The notes under the pieces were generated by a model that had not been told where the DNA came from, made no database searches, and saw nothing but the letters and a program-made list of their open reading frames with translations. 64,000 nt of DNA from Rhodospirillaceae bacterium (GTDB lineage: Bacteria > Pseudomonadota > Alphaproteobacteria > Rhodospirillales > Rhodospirillaceae): positions 46,475 through 110,474 of the forward strand of contig CANJRD010000011.1 of the NCBI GenBank assembly GCA_947476695.1, given 5' to 3'. Of this stretch, positions 54,549 through 63,271 are shown piece by piece (position 1 is the first letter of the stretch; every line of letters starts with the position of its first letter). Position numbers and translations under genes: made by a program.

Positions 54549-55778
54549 CTAATCCAGGACGTGACTGACGAGACCGTCGGCCAGCTTGGGCTCGAACCAT
54601 GTCGACTTCGGGGGCATGACTTCGCCCGCGTCCGCCACGGCCATCAGCTGATCGAGCCGCGTCGGATGCAACGCGAAGGCGACCTTCATCTCGCCGGAGT
54701 TCACGCGCTTTTCAAGCTCGCCCAGACCGCGAATGCCGCCGACGAAATCGATGCGCTTGTCGCGGCGCGGATCGGAAATGCCCAGGACCGGTGTAATCAA
54801 CTGGTCCTGTAGCAAGCTGACGTCGAGCTGCGCCACCGGATCGTTCTTCGGCACGAGATCGGGGCGGATATCGAGCTGATACCATTTGCCGCCGAGATAC
54901 ATGCCGAAGCGCGTCGGCTTGTCGGGCTTCACCTGACCGCTGGCGGGCGTCACCGTGAAGTTCGCGCGCACCTTCTCAAGGAACGCCTCTTCCGACAGGC
55001 CGTTCAGATCGCGGATGACGCGGTTGTAGTCGAAAATCTTCATTTGATCGTGCGAGAACGCGACGGTCAGGAAGTAGGTGTGGCTGTCGGTCGAGGTCTT
55101 CTCGCGACGTGCCGCCGCGATGCGCGAAGCCGCCGCCGAGCGGTGGTGGCCGTCGGCGATGTAAAGCGCGGGCATCGCATCGACGATGGCGGTGATGTCG
55201 TTGACCACCGCTGGGCTGTCGATCAGCCACAGCGTATGCACAATGCCGTCGTCAGCGGTGACGTCGTACATCGCCGGCGTCTTGGCGATGCCGTCGAGGA
55301 TGGCTTGCAGCTTCGCATTGGCGCGATAGGCCAACAGCACCGGCCCGGTCTGCGCGTTCAGCGCATCGATCTGGCGGACGCGGTCATCCTCCTTGTCCGG
55401 GCGCGTGAACTCGTGCTTGCGCACACGGTTGGCGTCGTAAGCCGCCACGGAGGCGCTGGCGACGAAACCTGTCTGAACATGATCGCCCATCTTGAGGCGG
55501 TAGACGTAGTAGCAGGGCGCGGCATCGCGGATCAGCACGCCTTGCTGCACGAGGCTCGCAAGATTCTCGGCGCCTTTGGCGTAGACCGCCGGGGCATAAG
55601 GATCGGTGTCCGCCGGCAGATCGATCTCCGGCTTGGAGATGTGCAGGAAGCTGTACGGCTTGCCGTAAGCACGCGCGCGCGCTTCTTCGGTGTTGAGCAC
55701 GTCATAAGGCGGGGCGGCGACGGCGGAAGCTTGCGCCGGCACCGGCCGAAGGCCACGGAAGGGGCGGATCAACGTCAC
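54549..55778 (-). CDS. DUF1015 protein
   Basis: A 409-residue member of DUF1015, a widely conserved family without a firm function. Conserved blocks seen are VAAPPYDVLNTEEARARA, KHEFTRPDKEDDR, YIADGHHRSAAASRIAA and DFVGGIRGLGELEKRV. GTG at 55778 begins the conserved TLIRPFRGLRP segment; the ORF extension upstream lies inside pepA. It starts 4 bp after the pepA stop and ends 1 bp before the phosphatase start, so the three are probably one operon. In other bacteria the gene is sometimes found with serine metabolism genes; no such context is seen here. Confidence 0.9.
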   Translation of the reverse strand: MTLIRPFRGLRPVPAQASAVAAPPYDVLNTEEARARAYGKPYSFLHISKPEIDLPADTDPYAPAVYAKGAENLASLVQQGVLIRDAAPCYYVYRLKMGDHVQTGFVASASVAAYDANRVRKHEFTRPDKEDDRVRQIDALNAQTGPVLLAYRANAKLQAILDGIAKTPAMYDVTADDGIVHTLWLIDSPAVVNDITAIVDAMPALYIADGHHRSAAASRIAAARREKTSTDSHTYFLTVAFSHDQMKIFDYNRVIRDLNGLSEEAFLEKVRANFTVTPASGQVKPDKPTRFGMYLGGKWYQLDIRPDLVPKNDPVAQLDVSLLQDQLITPVLGISDPRRDKRIDFVGGIRGLGELEKRVNSGEMKVAFALHPTRLDQLMAVADAGEVMPPKSTWFEPKLADGLVSHVLD

Positions 55779-55782
55779 GGAA

Positions 55783-57333
55783 CTAACCTTCGTAATTGTC
55801 AGCGATGAAGCGATTGAGCAGGCGCACGCCATAACCGGTGGCGCCGGGCGCGGCAAGCGCCGTGCCCTTCTCGTTCCAGACCACCCCGGCGATGTCGAGA
55901 TGCGCCCAGGGCGTGTCGTTCTGGATGAAGCGTTTCAGGAACTGCGCGGCGGTGATGCTGCCGGCACGCGGCCCGCCGATGTTCTTCATGTCCGCGATCA
56001 GCGACTTCAGCTCGCGGTCGTATTCGTCGCCCATGGGGAAGCGCCACAGACGCTCGCCGACGTTGCGGCCGGCAGCGCTCAAGCTTTCGGCGAGTTCGTC
56101 GTTGTTCGAGAACAGGCCGGCGTAATGCTCGGATAGCGCGACAATGATCGCCCCGGTGAGGGTCGCGAGATCGACGATGGCGCGCGGCTTGAAGCGCTGC
56201 TGCGCGTACCACAGCACGTCGCAGAGCACGAGACGGCCTTCGGCATCGGTGTTCTGGACTTCGACGGTCTGCCCCGACATCGAGGTGACGACATCGCCCG
56301 GGCGCTGCGCGTTCGCGTCCGGCATGTTCTCGACCAGGCCGCAGAGGCCGACCACATTCACCTTCGCCTTACGGCGCGCCAGGGTATGCATGAGGCCGGC
56401 GACGACACCCGCGCCGCCCATATCCCATTTCATGTCCCACATGCCGCCCGGCTGCTTCAGGCTGATGCCGCCGGTGTCGAAGGTCACGCCCTTGCCGACG
56501 ATCGCGAGCGGCTGCGCCGACTTATTCTTGGCGCCGTTGTAGCGCATGATCAGCAGGCGCGATTCCCGGATCGAACCCTGGCCGACGCCGAGCAGCGCGC
56601 CCATGCCGAGCTTCTTCATCTGCGCCACGTTCAGGATTTCGACGCTGACACCGTCATTGGCGAGCGCCGCCTTGGTGCGCTGGCAGAAGGTTTCCGGATA
56701 GATCACGTTCGCAGGCTCGCTGACGAGATCGCGCGTCAGGAAGATGCCGTCGTTCACCGCGGCAACGCCGGCATAGACCTTCGCCGCTTCGCCCGGCGCA
56801 TCCGACTGGATCGCGACATCGTTCAGACGCGGCTTCGCGTCGGCCTCTTCCTTGGTGCGGTACTTATCGAAACGATAGGACTTCATCACCAGGCCGCCGG
56901 CGATATGCGCCGCGATGGTCGCAGCCCCGGTCTTGCCCGCGCCGATGTCCTCGAGCACGACGATCGCGGCCTGTTCGCGCTCCAGCGCGGTGTGGAGGAC
57001 CGCACCGAGACGATCCGCCGCCGGGGCGTCGAGTGTCTTCGGGTCGCCAAGGCCGACCACGATCACGCGCTTGATCTTGCCGTCGCCGGGGCTCAGCACC
57101 TGCACCGTACGCTCGCGTTTGCCGGTGAACTCGGCCGCCGCCATCGCGCGACGGATCGCGCCGCCCAGGCGGCTATCCAACGCCGTCGCGGTCCGGCCGA
57201 GCGCCGGACCCGCCGCCTTCACCGGCTTCGCGCCCTTCATGGGCTTCGCCGTATTGCCTTTGGGGGCTTCGGGAACGGCGATCACGACCACCCCTTGCAC
57301 AGGGGCGACCAGCTTGGTGAAGGCGATTTTCAT
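55783..57333 (-). CDS. pepA: Leucyl aminopeptidase (M17 family)
   Basis: A 516-residue two-metal aminopeptidase. The metal and active-site motifs are VGKGVTFDTGGISLK, MKWDMGGAGVVAG and NTDAEGRLVLCD, all intact. It removes N-terminal residues, often Leu, and may also bind DNA as XerA in related bacteria. The N-terminal domain has a Lys/Ala/Pro-rich stretch (KGNTAKPMKGAKPVKAAGP) uncommon in E. coli PepA. ATG at 57333 gives the expected N-terminus. Confidence 0.97.
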   Translation of the reverse strand: MKIAFTKLVAPVQGVVVIAVPEAPKGNTAKPMKGAKPVKAAGPALGRTATALDSRLGGAIRRAMAAAEFTGKRERTVQVLSPGDGKIKRVIVVGLGDPKTLDAPAADRLGAVLHTALEREQAAIVVLEDIGAGKTGAATIAAHIAGGLVMKSYRFDKYRTKEEADAKPRLNDVAIQSDAPGEAAKVYAGVAAVNDGIFLTRDLVSEPANVIYPETFCQRTKAALANDGVSVEILNVAQMKKLGMGALLGVGQGSIRESRLLIMRYNGAKNKSAQPLAIVGKGVTFDTGGISLKQPGGMWDMKWDMGGAGVVAGLMHTLARRKAKVNVVGLCGLVENMPDANAQRPGDVVTSMSGQTVEVQNTDAEGRLVLCDVLWYAQQRFKPRAIVDLATLTGAIIVALSEHYAGLFSNNDELAESLSAAGRNVGERLWRFPMGDEYDRELKSLIADMKNIGGPRAGSITAAQFLKRFIQNDTPWAHLDIAGVVWNEKGTALAAPGATGYGVRLLNRFIADNYEG

Positions 57334-57528
57334 GATTTGGCTCAGATTACCGGGAGGGGCCGCTACCCTATCAGCCGGCTTTCGCGAATCAACTCCCCGA
57401 CCGGAGACGGCAGCCCTGCACCAAGCGCGCGGCAACGCGCTGCCCACCCGGCCCGGCGGTGGACAAAGCAGGCCCCAGCGCTATGTTGGCGCGAATTCCC
57501 AAGGTCAATCGTGGATCGAGGTCGCAAA

Positions 57529-59859
57529 ATGGGCAAATTCGGCGTTGGCCAGCCGGTTCGGCGCGTTGAGGACCAGCGGTTCCTGACAGGCACCGGCCGC
57601 TTCACCGACGACATCAATGTCGACGGTCAGCTGCATCTTTATGTGCTGCGCTCGCCCTATGCCCATGCGGAGATCCGCAAGATCGATAGCGCGGCCGCTG
57701 CGGCAGCATCTGGCGTCGTCGCGGTATTCACCGGCGCGGATTTCGAGACGCTGGGCGTCGGCCCCATTCCGGTGGCGGCGATCCCGCCCGCGAACGACGG
57801 CGTGAAAAGAACGGCGCCCTTCCGCCCGGCCATCGCGACAGGCCGCGTGCGCTATGTCGGCGAGCCCGTGGTCGGCGTCGTCGCCGATACGCTGGCGAAC
57901 GCGCGCGATGCGTCCGAGTTGATCGAGATCGACTACGCCGAACTGCCGGTCGCCGCGACCATGCCGGACGCTTTGGCATCGGGCGCAACAGCGCTGCATG
58001 CGCCGCAGTATCCCAGCAACCTGCTGCTGCATTGGGCCATCGGCGACGACGCGGCCACAAAAGAGGCTTTCGCCAAGGCCGACAAGATTGTCGCCATCGA
58101 CATCGTCAACACTCGCATTTCCCCGACGGCCATCGAACCGCGCGCGGTGATCGGCGAAGTCGACGCCAACGGCCGCATCACGCTGACGCTGCCGACGCAG
58201 GGCGGCCACGGTCAGCGGCGTTGGCTGGCGAGTTCAGTGCTCAAAGTGCCCGAAAGCCAAATCCGCATCGTCACGCCCGATGTGGGCGGCGCGTTCGGCA
58301 TGAAGAACTTCCTGTTCAACGAAACGGTGATCTGCGCGGTCGCCGCGCGCGAACTGAAGAAGCCGGTGAAGTGGACTGCCGACCGCTCCGAAAGCTTTCT
58401 GAACGACGTGCATGGCCGCGATCAGTTGAGCCATGCGGAGATGGCGCTGACCAAGGACGGCAAGTTCCTCGGCATCCGCGTTTCGTCGCTGGGCAACGTC
58501 GGCGCTTATCTGTCGCAGTTCGGTGCCTTTATCCCGACCGCGGCCGGCGGCGCGATGCATTGCGGGGCTTATGTGTTCCCGGCTGCGGCCGTCGACGTGA
58601 AGGTCGTGATGACCAACACCACGCCGCTCGATGCCTATCGCGGCGCCGGACGGCCCGAGGCGGCCTATCTGGTCGAGCGCCTGGTGGAAAAAGCCGCGCG
58701 GGAACTGGGCATCCCGTCCGTTGAATTGCGCCGCCGCAATTTCATCAAGCCGGAACAGTTCCCGTTCAAGACCGCACTGGGCCAGACTTATGATTCTGGT
58801 CGCTATGAAGAAGTAATGGACGCCGCCCTCACGCGCGCCGATTACGCCGGCATCGCGGCGCGACGCGCCGAAGCCAAGACGCGCGGCAAGCTGCGCGGGA
58901 TCGGCGTGAGCTATTACGTCGAGGCCTGCGCCGGTGGCTCGGGCGAGCAGCCGGTGCTGTCCTTCGATCGCAACGGCAAGCTGACCATTCGCATCGGCAC
59001 CCAGAACAACGGGCAGGGTCACGAGACGGTCTACGCCCAGCTCGCCGCCGGCCTGTTCGACATGGAACTGGAAGACATCACCATCATCCAGGGCGACACC
59101 GACGAAGTGCCTACCGGCAACGGCACTGGCGGCTCGCGCTCGATCCCGGTGGGCGGCAGCGCCGTGCAACTCAACGTCGCCAAGATGATCGATCAGGGCA
59201 AAAGCCTTGCCGCCGAGATGATGGAGGCCGCGACGGTCGACGTGGAATTCGCCGACGGCAAATTCCGCATCGCCGGCACGGACCGTGCGGTGGGATTGAA
59301 GGATGTGATCGCCGCCTCGTTCGATGGGAAGCGTCCCGACGGCGTGACCGAAGGCCTGCGCGTGTCGGAGAACTTCAACCCGTCAGGCGCGACGTTCCCG
59401 AACGGCTGCCATGTCTGCGAGGTCGACGTCGACCCGGAGACCGGCACGGTCGCGTTCGTGCGCTACACCATCCAGGACGACCTTGGCATCGCGGTGAACC
59501 CGATGACCATGGCCGGCCAGATCTACGGCGGCGCCGTGCAAGGCCTCGGCCAGGCGCTGTACGAAGAAGCGATCTACGATTCAACCGGCCAGCTGTTGAC
59601 CGGCTCGTTCATGGACTACTGCATGCCGCGCGCCGACAACACGCCGAGCTTCGACTTCGCCTACACCGAAGTGCCGACGCCGCGGAATGCCTTGGGCGCG
59701 AAGGGCGCGGGCGAAGCCGGCACCATCGGCGCCACACCAGCGGTGGCGAATGCGGTGCTCGACGCGCTGGCGGCTGTGGGCGTGACGCATCTCGACATGC
59801 CGATGACGCCGCTGCGCATCTGGCAGGCGATCCAGTCCGCCCAAGGCAAAGCGGCGTGA
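57529..59859 (+). CDS. Xanthine-dehydrogenase-family molybdopterin-binding subunit (CoxL-like, form II)
   Basis: A 776-residue large subunit of the molybdenum hydroxylase family. The active-site loop is AYRGAGR at 369-375, the form II pattern rather than the CO-oxidising AYxCSFR, and the catalytic Glu is E729 in GAGEAGTIG. The usual molybdopterin contacts are present, e.g. [18 protein letters not shown] at 57529 has GAGG 8 nt upstream; a much longer ORF (from 56386) is antisense to pepA and not real. No FAD (CoxM) or [2Fe-2S] (CoxS) subunit gene is nearby; cysQ overlaps its end by 4 bp. Likely oxidises an aldehyde or N-heterocycle. Confidence 0.92.
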   Translation: MGKFGVGQPVRRVEDQRFLTGTGRFTDDINVDGQLHLYVLRSPYAHAEIRKIDSAAAAAASGVVAVFTGADFETLGVGPIPVAAIPPANDGVKRTAPFRPAIATGRVRYVGEPVVGVVADTLANARDASELIEIDYAELPVAATMPDALASGATALHAPQYPSNLLLHWAIGDDAATKEAFAKADKIVAIDIVNTRISPTAIEPRAVIGEVDANGRITLTLPTQGGHGQRRWLASSVLKVPESQIRIVTPDVGGAFGMKNFLFNETVICAVAARELKKPVKWTADRSESFLNDVHGRDQLSHAEMALTKDGKFLGIRVSSLGNVGAYLSQFGAFIPTAAGGAMHCGAYVFPAAAVDVKVVMTNTTPLDAYRGAGRPEAAYLVERLVEKAARELGIPSVELRRRNFIKPEQFPFKTALGQTYDSGRYEEVMDAALTRADYAGIAARRAEAKTRGKLRGIGVSYYVEACAGGSGEQPVLSFDRNGKLTIRIGTQNNGQGHETVYAQLAAGLFDMELEDITIIQGDTDEVPTGNGTGGSRSIPVGGSAVQLNVAKMIDQGKSLAAEMMEAATVDVEFADGKFRIAGTDRAVGLKDVIAASFDGKRPDGVTEGLRVSENFNPSGATFPNGCHVCEVDVDPETGTVAFVRYTIQDDLGIAVNPMTMAGQIYGGAVQGLGQALYEEAIYDSTGQLLTGSFMDYCMPRADNTPSFDFAYTEVPTPRNALGAKGAGEAGTIGATPAVANAVLDALAAVGVTHLDMPMTPLRIWQAIQSAQGKAA

Positions 59860-60626
59860 GCCATCCCGATTTCGCCGCCTGGGCCGACATTCTGCTGCCG
59901 GTCGTCGAGGCGGCCGGTCAGGCCGCGCTCGAAGTGCAGCGCGGCGACTTCACGGTCGACGCGAAGTCCGATGCCTCGCCGGTCACCATCGCCGATCAGC
60001 GATCGGAAGCGATCGTCCTCGCCGCGCTCGAGAAGCTGACGCCGCGCTTTCCCATCGTCGCTGAGGAGCGCGTCGCCGCCGAAGGCTTGCCCGACTTCGC
60101 CGGCGAAGACTTCTGGCTGGTCGACGCCCTCGATGGCACGCGTGAGTTCATCCAGAAGCGTCCCGACTTCACCGTGAATATCGGTTTGATCCTCGGCGGC
60201 GTGCCGGTGTTCGGCATCGTGCATCCGCCCGCGCGCGGCGACACTTATGTGGGCATCGTGCCGACGCAAACGGCGCTGCTGTATAAGGACGGCAAAGCGA
60301 CACCGATCGCGGCGCGACCGCGTCCGGCAAAGGTCACAGTCGTCGGCAGCAAGTCGCACGAGATTCCCGAACAGATGAACGCCTTCCTCGCCAACTATGA
60401 CGTGGCGGATCGCGTCAGCGTCGGGTCGTCGCTGAAGTTCTGCCTGGTCGCAAAGGGTGAAGCGGATCTTTATCCACGCTTTGGGCCGACCAGCGAATGG
60501 GACACCGCCGCCGGCGATGCCGTCGTGCGCGCGGCCGGCGGCAAGGTCACGACCTTCGACGGCCAGCCCTTGCGCTACAAGAAGCCCAAGTTCCTGAACG
60601 TGCCGTTCCTGGTGGAGGGCGCGTGA
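59856..60626 (+). CDS. cysQ: 3'(2'),5'-bisphosphate nucleotidase
   Basis: A 256-residue member of the inositol-monophosphatase superfamily. The metal-binding motif is LVDALDGTREFI with the upstream EE in VAEERV, and the second motif is SEWDTAAGDAV. It hydrolyses 3'-phosphoadenosine 5'-phosphate to AMP, protecting sulfate assimilation and RNA turnover. GTG at 59856 overlaps the stop of the molybdopterin subunit, and its own stop overlaps the threonylcarbamoyl-AMP synthase start by 4 bp (GTGA), so these three genes are coupled. Confidence 0.93.
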   Translation: MSHPDFAAWADILLPVVEAAGQAALEVQRGDFTVDAKSDASPVTIADQRSEAIVLAALEKLTPRFPIVAEERVAAEGLPDFAGEDFWLVDALDGTREFIQKRPDFTVNIGLILGGVPVFGIVHPPARGDTYVGIVPTQTALLYKDGKATPIAARPRPAKVTVVGSKSHEIPEQMNAFLANYDVADRVSVGSSLKFCLVAKGEADLYPRFGPTSEWDTAAGDAVVRAAGGKVTTFDGQPLRYKKPKFLNVPFLVEGA

Positions 60627-61570
60627 GCAAGCTGCGCGCCGCCTCGCACGACACTATCCAGCAGGCCGCGGATATTCTGCGCGCCGGTGGATTGGTCGCC
60701 TTCCCGACAGAGACCGTCTACGGCCTCGGCGGCGATGCGACGCAGGGCGAAGCCGTCGCGCGCATTTATGCCGCCAAAGGCCGGCCGCAGTTCAATCCGC
60801 TGATCGTGCATGTGGCACGCCCACACTGGGTCGCGGGCATGGCGGAACCGGATGGACGCTTCGACAAACTCACACGCAAGTTTTGGCCGGGACCTCTGAC
60901 GCTGGTGTTGCGCCGCCGCGGCGATACGCCCGTCAGCGAACTCGTCTCCGCCGGCCTCGACACAATTGCGGTGCGGTCGCCTGATCATGCGGTCGCGCAG
61001 GATTTGCTGAACGCCGTGCGCCGGCCCCTCGCCGCGCCCAGTGCCAATCCGTCCGGGCGTGTCAGCCCGACGACGGCCGAGCACGTCGCCAGCGGCCTCG
61101 AAGATGAGATCGAGATGGTGCTCGACGGCGGCGCCTGTCGTGTCGGGCTTGAGTCGACCGTGCTCGATCTCACCGGCGATGTGGCGACGATCCTGCGACC
61201 CGGCGTTGTGACGGCGGAAGACTTGAGCGCGGCGATTGGACCGGTCGCCGTCGCCGCCGCCGATCAGCATCAACCCACCGCGCCGGGGCAACTCGCCAGC
61301 CATTACGCGCCTGGTCTGCCGGTGCGATTGGAGGCGCTGGACGTAAAAGCGGGCGAAGCCTTGCTGGGATTTGGACCGAGCGTGGACGCCACGCTCAATC
61401 TCAGCCCGACCGGCGATCTCATCGCTGCAGCCGCCAATCTGTTCGCGATGCTGCGGGCGCTCGACGTGCCCCAGCGCTACAAAGCCATCGCGGTGGCGCC
61501 GATCCCCAACCAGGGCATCGGTCTGGCCATCAATGACCGCCTGCGCCGCGCCGCGGCACCGCGCACCTGA
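60623..61570 (+). CDS. L-threonylcarbamoyladenylate synthase (Sua5/TsaC)
   Basis: A 315-residue Sua5-type enzyme that makes threonylcarbamoyl-AMP for the t6A37 modification of ANN-decoding tRNAs. The YrdC domain (about 1-210) has LVAFPTETVYGLGGDATQ, KGRPQFNPLIVHV and LAAPSANPSGRVSPTTAEH; the C-terminal Sua5 domain follows with GQLASHYAPGLPV as linker motif. GTG at 60623 is inferred because it overlaps the cysQ stop; the ORF extension to 60497 is antisense. It is the longer Sua5 form, not the short TsaC. Confidence 0.94.
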   Translation: MSKLRAASHDTIQQAADILRAGGLVAFPTETVYGLGGDATQGEAVARIYAAKGRPQFNPLIVHVARPHWVAGMAEPDGRFDKLTRKFWPGPLTLVLRRRGDTPVSELVSAGLDTIAVRSPDHAVAQDLLNAVRRPLAAPSANPSGRVSPTTAEHVASGLEDEIEMVLDGGACRVGLESTVLDLTGDVATILRPGVVTAEDLSAAIGPVAVAAADQHQPTAPGQLASHYAPGLPVRLEALDVKAGEALLGFGPSVDATLNLSPTGDLIAAAANLFAMLRALDVPQRYKAIAVAPIPNQGIGLAINDRLRRAAAPRT

Positions 61571-61664
61571 AAAGGGCCGCAAAGAGGCGATTTCCGTCCC
61601 GGCGGTTGGTTGAAATCGGGGGCCGCTTGGCCCATGTTGGCCACGATTTTCAGGAGCTTCCCCC

Positions 61665-63089
61665 GTGCCCCTCGACCAAGCCCTTCACGACCGCCTCGCC
61701 GCCATCGTCGGCGCCAACGCCCTGATCACCGATGAGGGCGCCATGGCGCCCTATCTGCAGGAAGAGCGCGGGCTGTATCACGGCCGCGCCGCGCTGGTCG
61801 TGCGCCCGTCGACCACCGAGGAAGTCGCCGCGATCGTGCGCGCTTGCGCCGCGGCCAACATCCCTGTCATTCCCCAAGGCGGCAACACCGGCCTGTGCGG
61901 CGGTGCGCACCCGCAAGGCCCCGCCACCGAGGTCCTGCTGAACCTGGGGCGCATGAACAAGATCCGCGAGATGGATGCCACCAACTTCACCATGACGGTG
62001 GACGCGGGCGTGATCCTCGCCGACATCCAGCAGCGCGCGGCGGCCGAAGATTGTTTGTTCCCGCTCAGCCTCGCCGCCGAAGGTAGCTGCCAGATCGGCG
62101 GCAATCTTTCGACCAACGCCGGCGGCATCAACGTGCTGCGCTACGGGAACGCGCGCGATCTCGTACTCGGCCTCGAAGTCGTGCTGCCCGATGGCCGCAT
62201 CTGGAACGGCCTGCGCGCGCTGGGCAAGGACAACACCGGCTATGCGCTGCGCCACCTGTTCGTCGGCGCCGAAGGCACGTTGGGCATCATCACCGGTGCC
62301 GTGCTGAAGCTGTTCCCGCGTCCCAAGGAAACCGCGACGGCGCTCTGCGCGCTGCGCAATCTTGAATCCGTGACGCATCTTCTGAATCGCGCGCGCGCGG
62401 CCTCCGGCGATGCGGTCACCGCGTTCGAGCTTCTGCCGCGCATCGGCATCGAGATGTGCACCAAGCATATCTCGGGCACCAGCGATCCGTTCGCGGAAGC
62501 CTATCCCTGGTACGTGCTGATCGAGTTCTCCAGCCCGCGCCCCGGCTCGGGCTTGCGCGCCGCGTTTGAGAACCTGCTGGAAGGCGCGTTCGAGGATGGC
62601 ACCATCGTCGATGCGGTGATCGCCGAGAGCCTCGAGCAGGCGAAAGGCCTGTGGCGTCTGCGTGAGTCCCTGCCTGAGGCGCAGAAGCACGAAGGCGGCA
62701 GCATCAAGCACGACGTCTCCGTGCCTGTCAGCCGCGTGCCGGAATTCATCGATCGCGGCATGGCGCTGATCGCCAAGCATTTCCCCGGCGCGCGCTGCGT
62801 GCCGTTCGGTCACGTCGGCGATGGCAACGTGCACTTCAACGTGTCGCAGCCCGTCGGCGCCGATAAAACCGCCTACCTCGCCAAATGGGGCGACATGAAC
62901 CGGGAGATCCACGACCTGGTCGTGGCGATGAACGGCTCGATCTCCGCCGAGCACGGCGTCGGTCAGCTGAAGGTGGACGAGATCATCCATTATAAGCAGC
63001 CGATCGAGATCGAGCTGATGCAGCGGGTGAAGATGGCCCTGGACCCGGCCAACCTCATGAACCCCGGCAAAGTCGTCCGGCCGCTCTAA
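61665..63089 (+). CDS. FAD-linked D-2-hydroxyacid dehydrogenase (GlcD / D-lactate / D-2-hydroxyglutarate type)
   Basis: A 474-residue flavoenzyme of the VAO family. The FAD-binding half has VIPQGGNTGLCGGA and GGNLSTNAGGINVLRYGN; the C-terminal substrate half has the metal-binding GHVGDGNVHFN and EHGVGQLK motifs. Such enzymes oxidise D-lactate, glycolate or D-2-hydroxyglutarate, passing electrons to quinone or an ETF. AGGAG precedes the GTG at 61665. It is transcribed as a single gene, about 95 bp after the Sua5 gene. The exact hydroxyacid cannot be read from the sequence. Confidence 0.93.
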   Translation: MPLDQALHDRLAAIVGANALITDEGAMAPYLQEERGLYHGRAALVVRPSTTEEVAAIVRACAAANIPVIPQGGNTGLCGGAHPQGPATEVLLNLGRMNKIREMDATNFTMTVDAGVILADIQQRAAAEDCLFPLSLAAEGSCQIGGNLSTNAGGINVLRYGNARDLVLGLEVVLPDGRIWNGLRALGKDNTGYALRHLFVGAEGTLGIITGAVLKLFPRPKETATALCALRNLESVTHLLNRARAASGDAVTAFELLPRIGIEMCTKHISGTSDPFAEAYPWYVLIEFSSPRPGSGLRAAFENLLEGAFEDGTIVDAVIAESLEQAKGLWRLRESLPEAQKHEGGSIKHDVSVPVSRVPEFIDRGMALIAKHFPGARCVPFGHVGDGNVHFNVSQPVGADKTAYLAKWGDMNREIHDLVVAMNGSISAEHGVGQLKVDEIIHYKQPIEIELMQRVKMALDPANLMNPGKVVRPL

Positions 63090-63166
63090 GGCGCCGAAAA
63101 TCGCCCAAATCGCGCTCCCCTAACGCGCGGGCTGTGGCCGGGCTTTAAAATCTATGGTTTTACTGC

Positions 63167-63206
63167 AACAGTACGCGACTGTTTGAGGTTGACCGTGCCC
63201 ACGGTC
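63167..63206. promoter_or_regulatory. Two palindromes upstream of the OmpA-like gene
   Basis: AACAGT/ACTGTT (6-bp arms, 5-nt spacer, 63167-63183) and GACCGTG/CACGGTC (7-bp arms, 2-nt spacer, 63191-63206) lie 66-105 bp before the OmpA-like ATG. They are plausible regulatory sites or, for the first, part of a terminator for the dehydrogenase gene. Confidence 0.4.
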
Positions 63207-63271
63207 TTGAACGGACCGTTTCGCTTAAGCATGGTGCCCCGGGGGCGAGGGCCTTTTTGCAGGAGAATTAC

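Noticed and set aside
56386..59859. 1157-codon version of the CoxL-like gene
   Set aside because: The first 381 codons are antisense to pepA. The true start at 57529 has an RBS and the family's usual N-terminus.
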